Shown here: positions 47,327-59,505 of the stretch, piece by piece
How positions within the stretch are numbered: position 1 is the stretch's first letter
How the letters are laid out: every line of letters starts with the position of its first letter
NCBI GenBank assembly: GCA_002081555.1
Contig: KV921172.1
Location: forward strand, 1 to 64,000
Direction: 5' to 3'
Source of the DNA: Protostelium mycophagum
Taxonomy: Eukaryota; Evosea; Variosea; Protosteliida; Protosteliaceae
DNA: 64,000 bases
The notes under the pieces: model-generated
What the model was told of the DNA's origin: nothing
Databases searched by the model: none
What the model saw: only the letters and a program-made list of their open reading frames with translations
Program-made: the position numbers and the translations under genes

Positions 47327-48447
47327 TTATGATCTGAGACCGAAGACGAGACCTAGTATTAATGCAAGTGATAGGAGGATAACTACTCCTGATATCAGCA
47401 GACATATCTTTTTGTTCCGGGAGGATCTGTCTCAATTCAATGAAACCGTTCCATCGAAATGAAACTTCTCAAATGTTTTAATTTATTTTTATTTTCGATT
47501 TTCATTTTTTTGGCGTTTTTTTGAATTTCAAAATGTTTTTGGAAAGACAAAGCTTACCTTTGATAGTGTGACGCCTTTCGTAGTTCGCCTGTACCCTCTT
47601 CTGCATTTACAGCTGCTTTATCTGTGTTCTTCTCTACATCATTCAACATCTCCCCTTGGACCTCGATCATCATACCGAGGTCTTCTGCCAACTTGCATTT
47701 TGAATCAGATGGTGGAGAAGGGTTCTTTCGATAATATATTTTCGCTGGACTCACCGAGGCGAGTGCGGCGAAGTCTGCCTCGAGCTCCTTCAATTCTCTG
47801 TTATTCTGTTCGATGATCTCATTTTCTGGGCTGAATGATTGTTCGAATTTTACATTTTGAAAGCCTGTGAGGATCAATGATGAATAAGAGTGGATACTTC
47901 TACTGTCTATGCTAGAGTTGGAGTCGCGATCTAAAGAGATGTCCACTTGGACTGGATGTGACCGCTCCTTCTTTATGAAATATTTCAGATTAGACAACCG
48001 AAGATCGCATCACCTGTATCGATTCGTTCGTGATTTGCTGGCATTTGCTGCCCAATCTTTCCAATTGTTGTGCTAATTTCGCTGCGCTGACTTTATCAGT
48101 GCTGTGAACGTCTTTCCTTCTCATCAGTGCAGAGGTTTCTTTGGCTAATTTCCCACATACTTGGTATGGTCAGATGATGACGAAAATGGGCCAGAAAATG
48201 AGAACGTAAGTCACCCGATCTCCTATGTTTCAGCTGATTTCTGAGCTGCTGCGTGTCTGAATTTGTTCCTATCTGCTGTGCTAACCGTTCTAGCTGCGCT
48301 ACCTCTGCATTTAATTCTCTTGTCTTCGATTGCACCGTATCAAGACTAGCGCTGTGCGAACATGTCAAAATCACGGTGATGACGCTCAGCTCACTTTGAA
48401 GACATTGACTAACTTTCTGATCGGAAATTGTCGGAGCATCGAACACA
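47327..48447 (-). CDS. Syntaxin-type t-SNARE (endosomal, Qa)
   Basis: Drives membrane fusion, probably in the endolysosomal route. N-terminal helices: SLDTVQSKTRELNAEVAQLE then IGTNSDTQQLRNQL, and SAAKLAQQLERLGQQ. The SNARE motif runs NRELKELEADFAALA, LGMMIEVQGEMLNDVEKNTD with the central Gln, then GTGELRKASHYQ. A C-terminal anchor (KKICLLISGVVILLSLALIL) ends GLVFGLRS. The pattern IGTNSDT and RELKELEADF points to the Syntaxin-7/12/Pep12 group. About six exons. The exact start codon is unclear: the first exon begins near FDAPTISDQKVSQ without an obvious ATG, so an upstream exon may supply it. Confidence 0.82.
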
Positions 48448-49107
48448 AAAGGAAATGCGTTGTAGAACCATACGTTTCCTCATGAGGAACTTGAACATTA
48501 AGGATTAAATTTGCCGTTTCAATTTGCAAGAAAAGTGAGTGTTCTATTCTTTATAATATTGATATATGATATAATAATAATTTATTTATTCTTAAACAGG
48601 AAAAATAGATGATTATTAACATACCAAACTCAACTGAACATAATAAACATTTTGATTGATGACACCACAGGAAATTTTCTTCAATAATTATTTTTTCTTC
48701 ACAAAATTTTTTTTGTACCTCTCACGTGGTGAGAGAGTTCGCACAAACAACTATTCTCCAGAAAATAGAGAGGAGAATGAAATGTGGCTCCTACCTTCTC
48801 TGAACTAGCGATGTCTATGTCTGAACAGGTGTGATAACGAACTCCCGATGACTTGTATAAAAACGTCGACAAATTTTGGAGGGATAATTTTTCCGTCATT
48901 TCGAGCAATAACATCAAACGGAGAAGAGGGTGAGGTCAACCTCTGACCGCAATGGACAAATTCTAATCCGTCGGGGTGCCTTCTGACAAGATTTCCGCGT
49001 TGTTGTCAGTCAATGCTGTTGTACGATTTTCGTTTTTGGCGAAATTCGTTGTCGGGAAATTAAAATTCAACGAGGACATTTGGACAGCGACAAACAGCAT
49101 TCGCAAC
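48448..49107. other. Divergent spacer between syntaxin and receptor kinase
   Basis: About 660 AT-rich bases, presumably holding the promoters of both genes. A minus open frame at 48699-48917 has no recognisable feature. Confidence 0.4.
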
Positions 49108-52100
49108 ATGCGATCCAATCTCGTCTGGATCTTTTTCTTACTCATCCAGACGGTTTGGTCAGAGTCAGAGTCACCATGTGTCCATTCCAGCCAATACGGC
49201 TTTGTTGATTTGCAGTATTTTCAGGGTCTTGGGAGTTACAAGTGAGTTGATGTTCTTGATAAAGACGTTCATACGTGCAGTGGCTATTACCAAGCTGAAC
49301 TCAACAATTATTCAATCACGTGGCAGCCTTGCGGGTATCTCTTATCGATAGTCCCTAATATCTCGTGATCATCTCAGATTCATACCCGCAAAAAATCAAG
49401 ATAAATGCCAATGCAGAACTCGATCCACCTTTTGCATCTGTCGACCAGGATCCGATCCTTTAAGCTTAGGTTTGGATGGGATAGATGCGCCGAGATTGAG
49501 AGTCTTTGATGGAAAGATCCAATACTCAAATGTTCCATTCAGTCGAGGCGTCAACATTTCGATATCCATAACCTGTAATCAATTTCCGTACCCTCTGTTC
49601 AACTTGCTTCAAGTTAGACAAACAGCAACCGGTCTCACTGTTCAAGGAACAGTCGAGGGACCATGCTCCTCTATCACCCCATCCATAATTCAAAGTAATA
49701 ATCATCGATTTCATCTCACCATCTTGACCATTTCTAGTGGGAACTGAGAGCATATTTCGGGTTTCAAGTTTCCAAATTGGACGGGATCTGAAAGCTTTAA
49801 CAACAAGAGGACTCAAATGTTCAAATTTTACAAGAGTAGAGGACAACATCATGGAAACAACATGTTCTCCACGATCATCAACCCAAACACTTCTAACATT
49901 CTCACTCGACAGAGTTGCCTGCTCATTCAATATCTTCATCATCGACCACAATGGTGGGTGTCTTGATTTTTCATAACTGCCAGAAGAAATTCTATTTTTA
50001 GAAATTCGTGACACTTTTTGAGAAAAAAGCCCAATATATTTTAAAAATTTTTTGACAACCGCTCAGGAGTCATTCAATTGGCCGAACCCAACAACATTGG
50101 AGTACTGCAAGGTGACACTCATTTGAAGAAAAACAGACTTGAAATATTAAATTCTTATAGCAATGAGAAGGTTGGGTGCTGTCGGGGTCAAATCCCCCGT
50201 ATCCCTCTCTGCAGGGACATTTTCATGCGGACAGAATGATTATATTTATTTAAATAATTTCGTGAAGATGACCGGCGACATAAAGGGTAGAACCGTACTC
50301 GAAGGTGAAAATTCAAGATTAAAATATTAAATTTAAAAGTTGAAATTTTGAATTTTAAAATTAAAAATTTGAACACTAGATTTTAAATGTTAAATTTAAA
50401 TTTTATATTTTAATCTTGAATTTTTAAATTAAATTCTCTACAGGATGCAACATAGTGATGTATCAAGTCAATCAATCTACAATAGAGTATATCACCTTTA
50501 CCAACTACACGAACACGGGCCTCACATTTTATTCTGACAACAAGAACATGTCCGCAATCAGCATAAGATATTGTTATTTCGAAAGTAAAAATCGGGTCTC
50601 CATGGAAACCGAATCACATGTGCAAACTCTGTATATATCTTACACGACATTTATCAAGGTAAAGATTTCGGAGGATTTCAACGCGGTAGTGAGCGTGATG
50701 AGCCGCGTGAAGTTAACGTGAATATTTTCTGTGATTTTTCTGACGCGTTGTAGACGTTGCCGCCGACCGCACCGACCATCTCCCTGCTAAACATACAAGG
50801 ATCTAGTTTTATTAAGGTTTTTCGACCGTCATTTCTCCGATTTACACCGTTGTAGATGGACCAGACCACATCAGGTCTGGTCGTAAACTCCACCGTCGTC
50901 GTCTGGAATCTTCGTGGAAATGAGATAGATTGTTCAGGCTCCCCACAATGCATCACAACGACCAACTCCACATTTCAATCCCATAATGACCATTTTTCGG
51001 GTGCAGACTCTAAAGAGTCCACCGGTTTATTTTTTGTCGACTGTATAGTCACAATAGACACTGGTACATTCTTGAATAACATCGCCAAGTACACTTTCTA
51101 CGCAAGGCGGAGCAAGGTGAGGCTTCGGAAAATTCTGGGATTTCTCCTGGAATTTTCACGGAAGATTCTGATATGCGCAGGTGAATTTGACGGATACGAC
51201 ATTTCATCGTGAGCGAAATTTCCGCGAAATTTCAAAATCCTGAACGTTACAGGAAATGTCGGGCGCGCTGTGGCATATCTAATAAACAGTGAGGCACAGC
51301 TCCACGGCGTCAAGATGCTTGACAACCACGCTACCTCCACTTCTCCATTATATGTGGTGGAGGGTAACACAAACATCCAATCTTCGAAATTTCTGAAGAA
51401 CTCTGGAACGGACGGGGGAGGTGGGGTTTGTACAAACGATCTACAACGATAAAATATTTTTATGTCGCGGCCAACCGTAAAAAACTTTTCGCACCACAGA
51501 GAGATGTGAAAGATCAAGTCCCTCTACAACGAGACAATAATAGTTTTAGCGTTACAATTGGTGTCCGACAGAGAGGGCAGCATATCAGAGTGTATATTCT
51601 TCCATAATAAGGCTGAAGGAAATGGCGGTGCAATCGACCTGAGGACCATGAGTGGGTCATCATGACATTTGCTACAACAGGATGACATTGACATGCTGAT
51701 GACATCTACAGAATCTTCTTATATTCTCAACAATTTGTTTGACCAAAACCATGCTAAGAACGGTGGTGCTATATCCGCACAAAGGGTCTCTGTCATTTTC
51801 AATAATCTGACCTGCATCAACAACAGTGCCTTAGTATTTGGCGGGTGTTTTTACTCCGAGAGAAGTTCCTTCTCTGCCACGGGTGATGACGTCATCACGT
51901 CGTATTTTTCTGACTGGTTGTAGATGTGAACGTGATCGATAACTCGGCCAAAAACGAGGGGGGAGGTTTTTATTTCACCACGGGGAACGGGGAACTCAAC
52001 ATAACTAATTTTAACTTTAGAGGCAATCAATGCCAGATGGCCGGAGGTAGGATGATCATCACCTCAAATCGGCATGTCAATCATGCATCCATCAGCTGCA

Positions 52101-55100
52101 CGCACGTAATGTGATGACAAATATAATACATGAGGACCAGAAGATCACGAAGATTCTTCTGACTCTACATGATATCACATATCACATCATCATATCATTG
52201 ATGTCCATCAGGTGCGATATATTTTGATGACATGGAGGGGGTGGTATTATTCAAAAACGGAACCTTTGTGGAGAATTATTCCAGTTATGGAGGTGGTGCG
52301 GTCCAGATCGATCAGGATGGAGAAGTCAATGTTCTCCGTTTTGAAAAGGTGGAGATGGTGCGTAATAGAGCTTCGCTTGGAGGTGCCATCAGTCTATTGG
52401 GTTGTGTAAGTGTTTCCAAGGAGTGTTGTTTTGTGGACAAATTTACGTAAAAATATAAATGTGCTAAAAATCAAATAGTGTATATATATTATTGATCTAA
52501 AAATAGATCTCTTATATGGAGATAGACGAAGTGCTATTCTCAGAAAATTCTGCAGTAGAGGGGATGGTCCTATATAGTTCTGCGAATAGCCGGATACGTA
52601 ATCTATTTTTAAACCGTTGTAGAATAGAAATGTCACAATTAACATCGTCTTCCGAAGGGGCCGTGAGGCTCGAGGGTCACGTCGATTTTTTCGGTGAAAT
52701 TTCGTCGAATATCCCAAGTTTCATTCTGATGAGACCAGATATTGGAGACTCAAACTTTCATAATCTGAGATCACTCGGAGATGGTGGAGCTTTGTCTCTT
52801 CTTAGTGTAGATATTGTACAGATCCGCAACACTATTATGGAAGCAAATAGGGCCCTATTGAGGGGGGGAGCCGTGTACATTCAAGGTCGTTCGTCCCAGT
52901 CGATATTGTACATATACAGTAAGTGATGACGTCATACCGCTGGCGAATTTTCACTGAAATTTCAAGATTCTACGTTCTTGAGGAATGAGGCAGCAGAGGG
53001 CGGAGCATTGTTTACAGGTTGCACCAATGTTACCATAATTAAATCCTCATTCTCATATAATGTCGTTACCACCTCTGGAGGTGTCATCTCCACCAACAAT
53101 CTCACCCCCGTAAGATCTCCGTGAAATTTCCACGAATTTACCAGTCTCAGGGGACCGTCGAGTTGCGTGGCAACCGTTTAATCCGGAATACAGGACCAAA
53201 AGGGTCCTGTCTGCACATTGACATGTCTTTGGGATTTTTGAAAACTGTCAACTTGGTGCACAATTTATTTTCCGAAAACCAAGCAGACAACGGAGCAGCG
53301 GTCCAATTGATTGGTCAAATCTTCCTCAGCATGTCAGATAACGAGGCCATCTACAACACGGTGAGATCGAAATTTCGCGGAAATTTCACTGAAAAGATAA
53401 GGGGAGCACCGGGTTCCTCAAGATTCAGCAACCGAATTTCAAATTGTTGAATATAAACGTCAAAAATCTGTTTGCGAGGGGAAATAGGGCCACAAGTAAT
53501 GGCGCTGTCATGTCTATAGAAAGCGAAAGCGCATCTGGTGCCAACATATGGATATCCAACAGCACGTTTACAGAGTGAGTTGACTTCAATTTTATATATA
53601 TTAATATATTTAATATAATATAATTATATAAATATATATTTTTAATTTAAAAAAATTTGTCGAGTTTTTCTTACTTTTTATATATAATTTTCTATGAAAT
53701 TTCGTGGAAATTCTGACAACTAGCACAGAAATTTCGCCAAGAAGAACGGAATAATATATGTCTCAGAAATCGGAGTGAACAGCCAATTGGAGTTCTACAA
53801 CGCGACATTTTACAATAACTCTGTCGTGATGAGTGGAGGAGCAATATTTTCCCACGGTAATTTTTCACAAATCAATTTTTATTTCAATTTTTTAAAAAAA
53901 AACAGATGTATTCTCCACCACCATAGACAATTGTACTTTTCTCCGAAATTCCGCTGAAATTTCCGGGGGAGCTGTATACGTCACCAACACAAACCTGATG
54001 AAGAAGAGATCCGTTGTAGATGTACGAAATAAGATCTTGATGACGTCATTCGGAAGCAACACAGCACCATCTGGTGGGGCCTTGTACATGGAGGGGGATA
54101 TGGTCATAGAGTCTTCCAGTCTCCAAGGAGATGTTTACGTACAGTCAGGAATTCTACATCTGAACGGGTCTTTGTGAGTCTACAATTTATATTTTTAAAT
54201 TTGAAATATTTTCCTTCACGTTTTTTATTGTTTTAGACTCTCCAAGCCAATTTTTTTAAATGGAAATTCCACTGTACAAGCCATTGGATCTACTTATGAG
54301 ATATCATGCCCAGATGGTAAGACGTCGAAGGTGCTGCCAGATGACGTCATCGCCTGTCAAACACCAAAGGATAGATCTCTGGGGATTGTTGCCATTGTGG
54401 TAATCGCGACCAGCATCGCATCCATTGTCTTTTTGGCGGTTTGTTTGGGGGTTATAACTATCCGAAAGAGACGACTCTCCGCAAAGAAAAAGCAGGAGAT
54501 CCGTTTGAGATTGAGCATCGGCAATCTGATGCTGCAGAACGTCAAGGTAGGTCGGGTTGTAGATGGGGTGTTGACTCGTTGTAGATAGAGAATATTATTG
54601 GACAGGGTTATTTCGGGGAGGTATACAAAGGATCTTGGAATGACACTACAACAGTTGCTTTGAAATCGATCAAGGTATTTTATTTTAATTTAATTTTTGT
54701 GCGTCCTCACAATAATTTTTTCATATGAATGACTCTGTCTACAACGAGACCACCCCTCACACCCACAGCAAGGTGATAAGTTTGTCGACACGAGATGGCG
54801 CCAAGAGATCGCTCTGCTCAAACGTCTGAACCATCCTAATGTGGTGAGGCTGTTGGGAGTCCACGCGCATGAAGGCAAAATAATGATGGTCTTGGAATAT
54901 GTGGAAGAAGGTTCTCTTGATGGGTATGAAATTCTATTTTTAGATTAAAAAATTAATCTTGATTTTCAACGGAATTTATTCGGTTTTTAATACTCATGGA
55001 GAAATGATTTATTTTTGGCCAACTACAACGAGACTGAAAAAGTTAAGATATCTCTTGAGAAGGCAGAGATTTCTGAACGACAACAATCTAATATCTATGT

Positions 55101-56188
55101 GTTTTGATATCGTCAAAGGCATGGTTTACCTCCAATCAAAAGGTATGTGAATTGAAATCTCCTTGAATCTTCAATGAAATTTCCAGGAATTATACACCGA
55201 GACCTGGCAGCCAGAAATGTTCTCGTAGATCGTTCACTTGTTGCAAAGGTAAATGATTTCATTTTTTTATTCTTTCAAAATCCCAAATATCTAAAAGCAG
55301 AACAGGCCATCTAATATAATTTTAAAAGAATAATCATTATTTTTTTAAAAATAAAAATTCCACAAAAATCTTAACAACATAATGACAGATTGTAGATATC
55401 CGACTTTGGGATGAGCAGAGAGAACGAAGTGTATGAGACCAAGTCTAAAGTACTGCCGTACAGATGGGCCTCCCCAGAGAGTATACTCCACCGAGTCAGT
55501 TCATATGAGACAGACGTTTGGAGTTTTGGGGTCCTCGCTTGGTATGTCTTCCGGCGAATTGAATCATATATTCTTCGTTTCAAAGATATCTGAGGTCTTT
55601 GTCGTAAAGAAATTGTCCTGCAGAAACGAAATGCACATTTTTTTTGCAAATCGTGTTCGATTATTCAGACATTGATATTTTGCAGGGAGATCTTTGCCCT
55701 TGGAAAGAGTAAGACTTTTGATATCTAATGAAATTATTTTTACATTTTCAGAACCTTACTTCGAGTTGTCTACAAATATGGAAGTCATAGAATACGTTGT
55801 AGAGCAGAGGAAGCGATTGTCACAACCCCACAGATGCCCCGACGAGCTCTTTCAAGTCTTGTTGAGGTGATTTTCAACGAAATTTCATGTGAAAATTCAT
55901 TCTCACAGGTGCTGGAACTACAACCCGAAGGATCGACCCAAGTTCATGGACATCTACAATGAGATGCAGAAAACGTTTGATTTGTCGCCGGGCTGTCTGG
56001 ACTCTGCGGACAGCACACCCGCCTCCAGTTTTGGGATGAGCAACACCCGTAATTCTTTCGCATCTTTTGTTACTGTGTCGCGCGATTATAAATCCTCTAT
56101 AGAGGCTGATGACGCACAGAATATTCGGAGCAGAGGGGGCTTTTGGATCATTTCTCTTATGAAGGTAGTGACAGTGACGGATGAATAA
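49108..56188 (+). CDS. Receptor tyrosine kinase with beta-helix (Pmp/pectin-lyase-like) ectodomain
   Basis: A single-pass receptor. Signal peptide from the ATG at 49108 (MRSNLVWIFFLLIQTVWS). The ectodomain, over 20 short exons, has parallel-beta-helix repeats: short N-rich strands with GGAI, GGAV, GGAL or GGG turns (NHAKNGGAISAQRVSVIFNN, NSAKNEGGGFYF, RNRASLGGAISLL, NEAAEGGALF, NSVVMSGGAIFS). Transmembrane helix: GIVAIVVIATSIASIVFLAV near 54380, then a basic stop-transfer (RKRRLSAKKK). Kinase: GQGYFGEVYKGS loop, VALKSIK lysine, HRDLAARNVLV (tyrosine-kinase-specific), SDFGMSR, an activation-loop Tyr in ENEVYETKSK, YRWASPES and SYETDVWSFGVLAWEIFALG. All catalytic residues are present. The tail has Ser/Thr and few Tyr. 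The stop is inside AATAAA. Kinase exons run about 54595-55990. Confidence 0.85.
50308..50426. repeat. AT-rich foldback in receptor-kinase intron
   Basis: AAATTCAAGATTAAAATAT at the left is the exact reverse complement of ATATTTTAATCTTGAATTT at the right (arms about 50310-50327 and 50405-50423). Between them is further palindromic AT sequence. The element is inside an intron and looks like a small foldback (MITE-like) insertion. Confidence 0.65.
51883..51923 (+). other. Type example of the word-built introns (41 nt)
   Basis: Donor side GTGATGACGTCATCACG, acceptor side TTCTGACTGGTTGTAG. Splicing joins SAT to DVNVIDNSAKNEGGG in the receptor kinase and keeps the frame. It combines the TGACGTCA and GTTGTAG words at opposite ends of one intron. 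Confidence 0.8.
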
Positions 56189-56266
56189 AGAGGATATCGA
56201 AAATACTTTAAGATAATGACGCTTTAAAGAGTTGACATGCATGGCTGTATTTAACTTCGGCCTGTT

Positions 56267-57548
56267 TTACCGGCAGTTGTAGGGTCTGGAGACATACCCA
56301 GCAATGTTGCACATGTTGTTGCCTCTCTCGATCAAGAAATAGCCACCAGTTCCCCATCCATTTCCCCATGAATTTTTGATAATATAACAGTCTCTTCTGG
56401 AATTCTACAACCAGTCAAAATTTCATTTAAAGACTATATGTATTGTTTTCTGTGCTAAAATCCCCAAACTTTAGAGAGGAAAGTCTACCTGACAATTTTG
56501 GGCGTATCCTACAGCGAGGACAGCGTGATTAATGCTGTGAGGGCAGTTCTCTCCATAAACTCCACCGCGATAGTGGAAGAAATCGTCTTGGACGTGGAAG
56601 CAGATGGAGGCCGGCCCACCGGCGATGATGTTGGCAGCGTCTTCGTCCTTACCAGAAGTGGAGGTAGCAAGGTCGTTGCAGTGGACTCTGGGATTGGCTC
56701 CCTTGGTAAGTCAGAAGTGTGCAGAGAAGTTTGAGGAAATTATCACATGGCATCCTCGCTGTCCACTGACATAAGGGTATTCACCCCAGGTAGTCAATCC
56801 GTTATGTCCTGCCCAGATTGTGGCACGGAATGGGTCTCCTCCTCCACAAGCACCAATACCGGCACAGCTTTCAGATGTCAGATCTGACATTTTTGTCAGA
56901 ATTTTCCGGCTTACTCGATGATCTGTTGCGGAGACAGATCTGCGATCCCATGTCCAGATGTGGCCATGGCACCCTCTAAAGAGGCAGCTGCAGAGAAGGA
57001 CCAGCATGATCCACATTGTCCTTGGTTCTTTACACTGGTTACCGCACCTCTCTTGCTCCAGTCGATCCAGTCCGGTCGGAACTGATATCATGTCAATATC
57101 TACAATAGCTTTCTTGTCGACGAGAAAACAATCCTGTTTTGCTCACTCTCTTGGTACCGTTGGTGCCAGGTGCATGAGGCATGGGATTGGTGAGGTCCAA
57201 TTTCGCACCGAGAAGGCTTCGGCGTTCCTTGTTAGTATGTGCAGAAAGGTGGTTAAGCCCGGCAGTCCAAGTCGCATCGATCCTCTGGTTGAGCTCCCAC
57301 ACTCTCTTAACAGATTTGAGCCATTGCTTGTATCTGTGATCGACCTCGCTGGGGTGGAAATTCACCGAGTACTTTTTCTGCCAATCATCAAAGTGGGTCC
57401 TGTTGGCGATAGCAGGGTGCAGATCGGTTTCTTTTTCCAAGGGTTTGTCCCACCAACTGGCGGCAACTAAAGGTTTAAGATGGCAATGTACCAGTACGGG
57501 CTTACCGGTAAAGAAAAGGACAAGAGCGAGGAGAACCAACTTGTTCAT
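56267..57548 (-). CDS. Papain-like cysteine protease (peptidase C1A, cathepsin-type)
   Basis: A secreted or lysosomal protease. Signal peptide from the ATG at 57548 ([20 protein letters not shown]). I29 propeptide: [20 protein letters not shown] then [18 protein letters not shown]. Mature domain: [20 protein letters not shown] then SCWSF, with the catalytic Cys. The GCGG-type loop is replaced by [13 protein letters not shown]. Next come [11 protein letters not shown], the catalytic His in [15 protein letters not shown] and Asn in [18 protein letters not shown]. It ends [12 protein letters not shown]. Complete and probably active. About five exons. Convergent with the receptor kinase, with only about 80 bases between stop codons. 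Confidence 0.9.
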
Positions 57549-58919
57549 TGGCGCAAAGAGTGATCTGTTGAACAATAATAAAGCACCAAAAGAGCTGGGG
57601 ATTTTCCTCTCGGAAGTTAACGTGAAATGCTGGGGATGTCAAATCGTGAAAGGAATTGGTGGATGTCTCGGACAATTTATTGACGCGATAATCACGGTAA
57701 CAACCGTGAATTATGGAATTGTCAGATTCAAATTCCAGACTGAACACTTCTGGTGAAAGCTTTCCCGCAGAGAGTTCGCTCTTTGAAAATTGCGGTTCAC
57801 CACATTTTGCGAGTTGTGTCGTTGTAGAGACATTGTATCTCCAAGGATAATATGAAACATGTTCACTTCTTCATGATGCTCTTTTCGACGTGGATTCTCC
57901 GACTTGGTGCATCGTAATAAATATCAATATAGTTTAAAACGGCAGGGAATTGATTTGATCCATGATTCTTATTAACCAAAATAGAAAACGACCGTTCCTA
58001 CACCAGTGAATATCTTCAAAGAAGATGAGATGCAGAGAAGAGCTAAATTTTGTAATCTCTGTAACTTCGCCACTTGCACCAAATTACCTCTGTTTCGGCT
58101 TCAATGGTGTGAGGAATCTGACCAGAAATTGCAATAATATGTACCTAAAAATTTAAGAAATGGAAAGTCCCCGGTCATTCACCTGCACCACCTTGTATTA
58201 ATACGAATGTAGACTTTGTTGATTTTCACTGGTTTTTTGTCGACGAAGAGGCGTATCTCTGAATATCGAAGTACAACCATCATTTGTATTTACAAAACTC
58301 TATAAACATTTATTTCCCCAACAAACATTTATTTCCCGATCCAAACGAATTTCATAATTTTTTTATTGGTGACACAGAACAGTACTCTTTCGCCTTGTCT
58401 GAGGTTTCCCTATTATGAAAATCTCGGTAATAAACACTGGGATTTTAACGTGGTGCAGGGAATCTGACCAAATCCTGCAATATCCATAATTAGGTGCTGT
58501 ACATCGGATATTTTTGACGCGAGACAGTCACTATCGTCGTGACTTCTCAGTGATTTTCATTAATTTTGTGCTATTCTAGAATTCATACGAACAACTGGTG
58601 CTCGAGAGTAAGAAGCATTTTTATCCCCTGTTCTTCAGAGTATCGTCTCAGGTATTTTTTATCGCTAATTTTCGACGAGAAACCCTCGAATTTTCCCTCT
58701 CATTCGGGTGGTGGTGGGTTCCGAGAACAAGCTGGACATTTTTGTCGAAATTCCGGTTAGTGGTTACCCCTATTAAATTACGTTTTTTATTTCGTAGACG
58801 AAGGTAGCGGTTTTGTACCGTCAGGACTCACGGTAATGAACGAACAACTAAACTTGCACACAGATACAGCCGCAACTTGATCATAACTCAACAATCACAC
58901 AAACAACACCACAACAACA
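57549..58919. other. Large intergenic region with decayed repeat copies
   Basis: About 1.4 kb without a supported gene. It holds CACGGTAACAACCGTG near 57692 and two copies of a dispersed element ending GGAATCTGACCA (about 58110-58140 and 58410-58485), related to the intronic foldback at 62406. Open frames at 58566-58807 lack recognisable features. The promoter of the thaumatin-like gene is presumably near 58800-58900. Confidence 0.5.
58400..58486. repeat. Dispersed repeat, related to the 62406 foldback
   Basis: Shares AAAATCTCGGTAA, TAACGTG and GGGAATCTGACCAAATC in the same order as 62406-62490. Its left terminal arm is decayed. A third, older copy of the right end (GAGGAATCTGACCAGAAA) lies at about 58112. 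Confidence 0.6.
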
Positions 58920-59402
58920 ATGAACGGACAACGCTATCTTCTTCTGGCCGCCTTCTTCGCACTTGCCGCTGCACAGGGCTCTACCCTCACCCTGGTGAAC
59001 CACTGCGATGTGGAGATAAACCTGTGCTCCACTTATGGTGGACCGCTGTTCAACTTAGCCCCCGGGCAGAATGCCACAAACCAGCCCAGCGGACCTTATA
59101 ATGAATGCGGAAGTGTTCAAGCAGAGAGTGAGTGTAACTTTGCCAGAGATCTTTATTGACATGCGACAGTCACTTTGAACGGCTACAACAACCAGGACTT
59201 CTACGACCTTTCTGAGGTTGCATTCAAGCAAAACAACCACCCCATCACAGTCTACACTTCTGCTGCCAACAGTGCTGTCATCACCTGTGTCACCAGTCCT
59301 TGTGCCCAGGCCACACAAGCTGGAGGAGCCCCTCAAGTGCAGTCTGCTGCTGGACCTACCCTGCTGGACCTACCAGTGTATTCATACAGTGGTGCTAAAT
59401 AA
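58920..59402 (+). CDS. Small secreted thaumatin/osmotin-like protein
   Basis: Signal peptide from the ATG at 58920 (MNGQRYLLLAAFFALAAAQG). The mature start STLTLVNHCDVEINLCSTYG then GGPLFNLAPGQNAT resembles the first strands of thaumatin-like proteins (xFxVxNxCxxxVW...G...L.pGq). An intron (59128-59169; GTGAGTG...GACAG) leads to TLNGYNNQDFYDLSEVAFKQ and a Cys-poor end, DLPVYSYSGAK. About 145 residues, shorter than plant thaumatins and with only a few Cys. It could be an extracellular or cell-wall-binding protein. The stop lies inside AATAAA. Confidence 0.6.
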
Positions 59403-59505
59403 ATTCTGAAATTTCGCTTGTATTTTATGAATTAAAATCAATTCTACAACGGTTTCCTGGTGGAGGAGAGTCTTTGACGTTGGCCTCCATACAAAAACAT
59501 ACACG

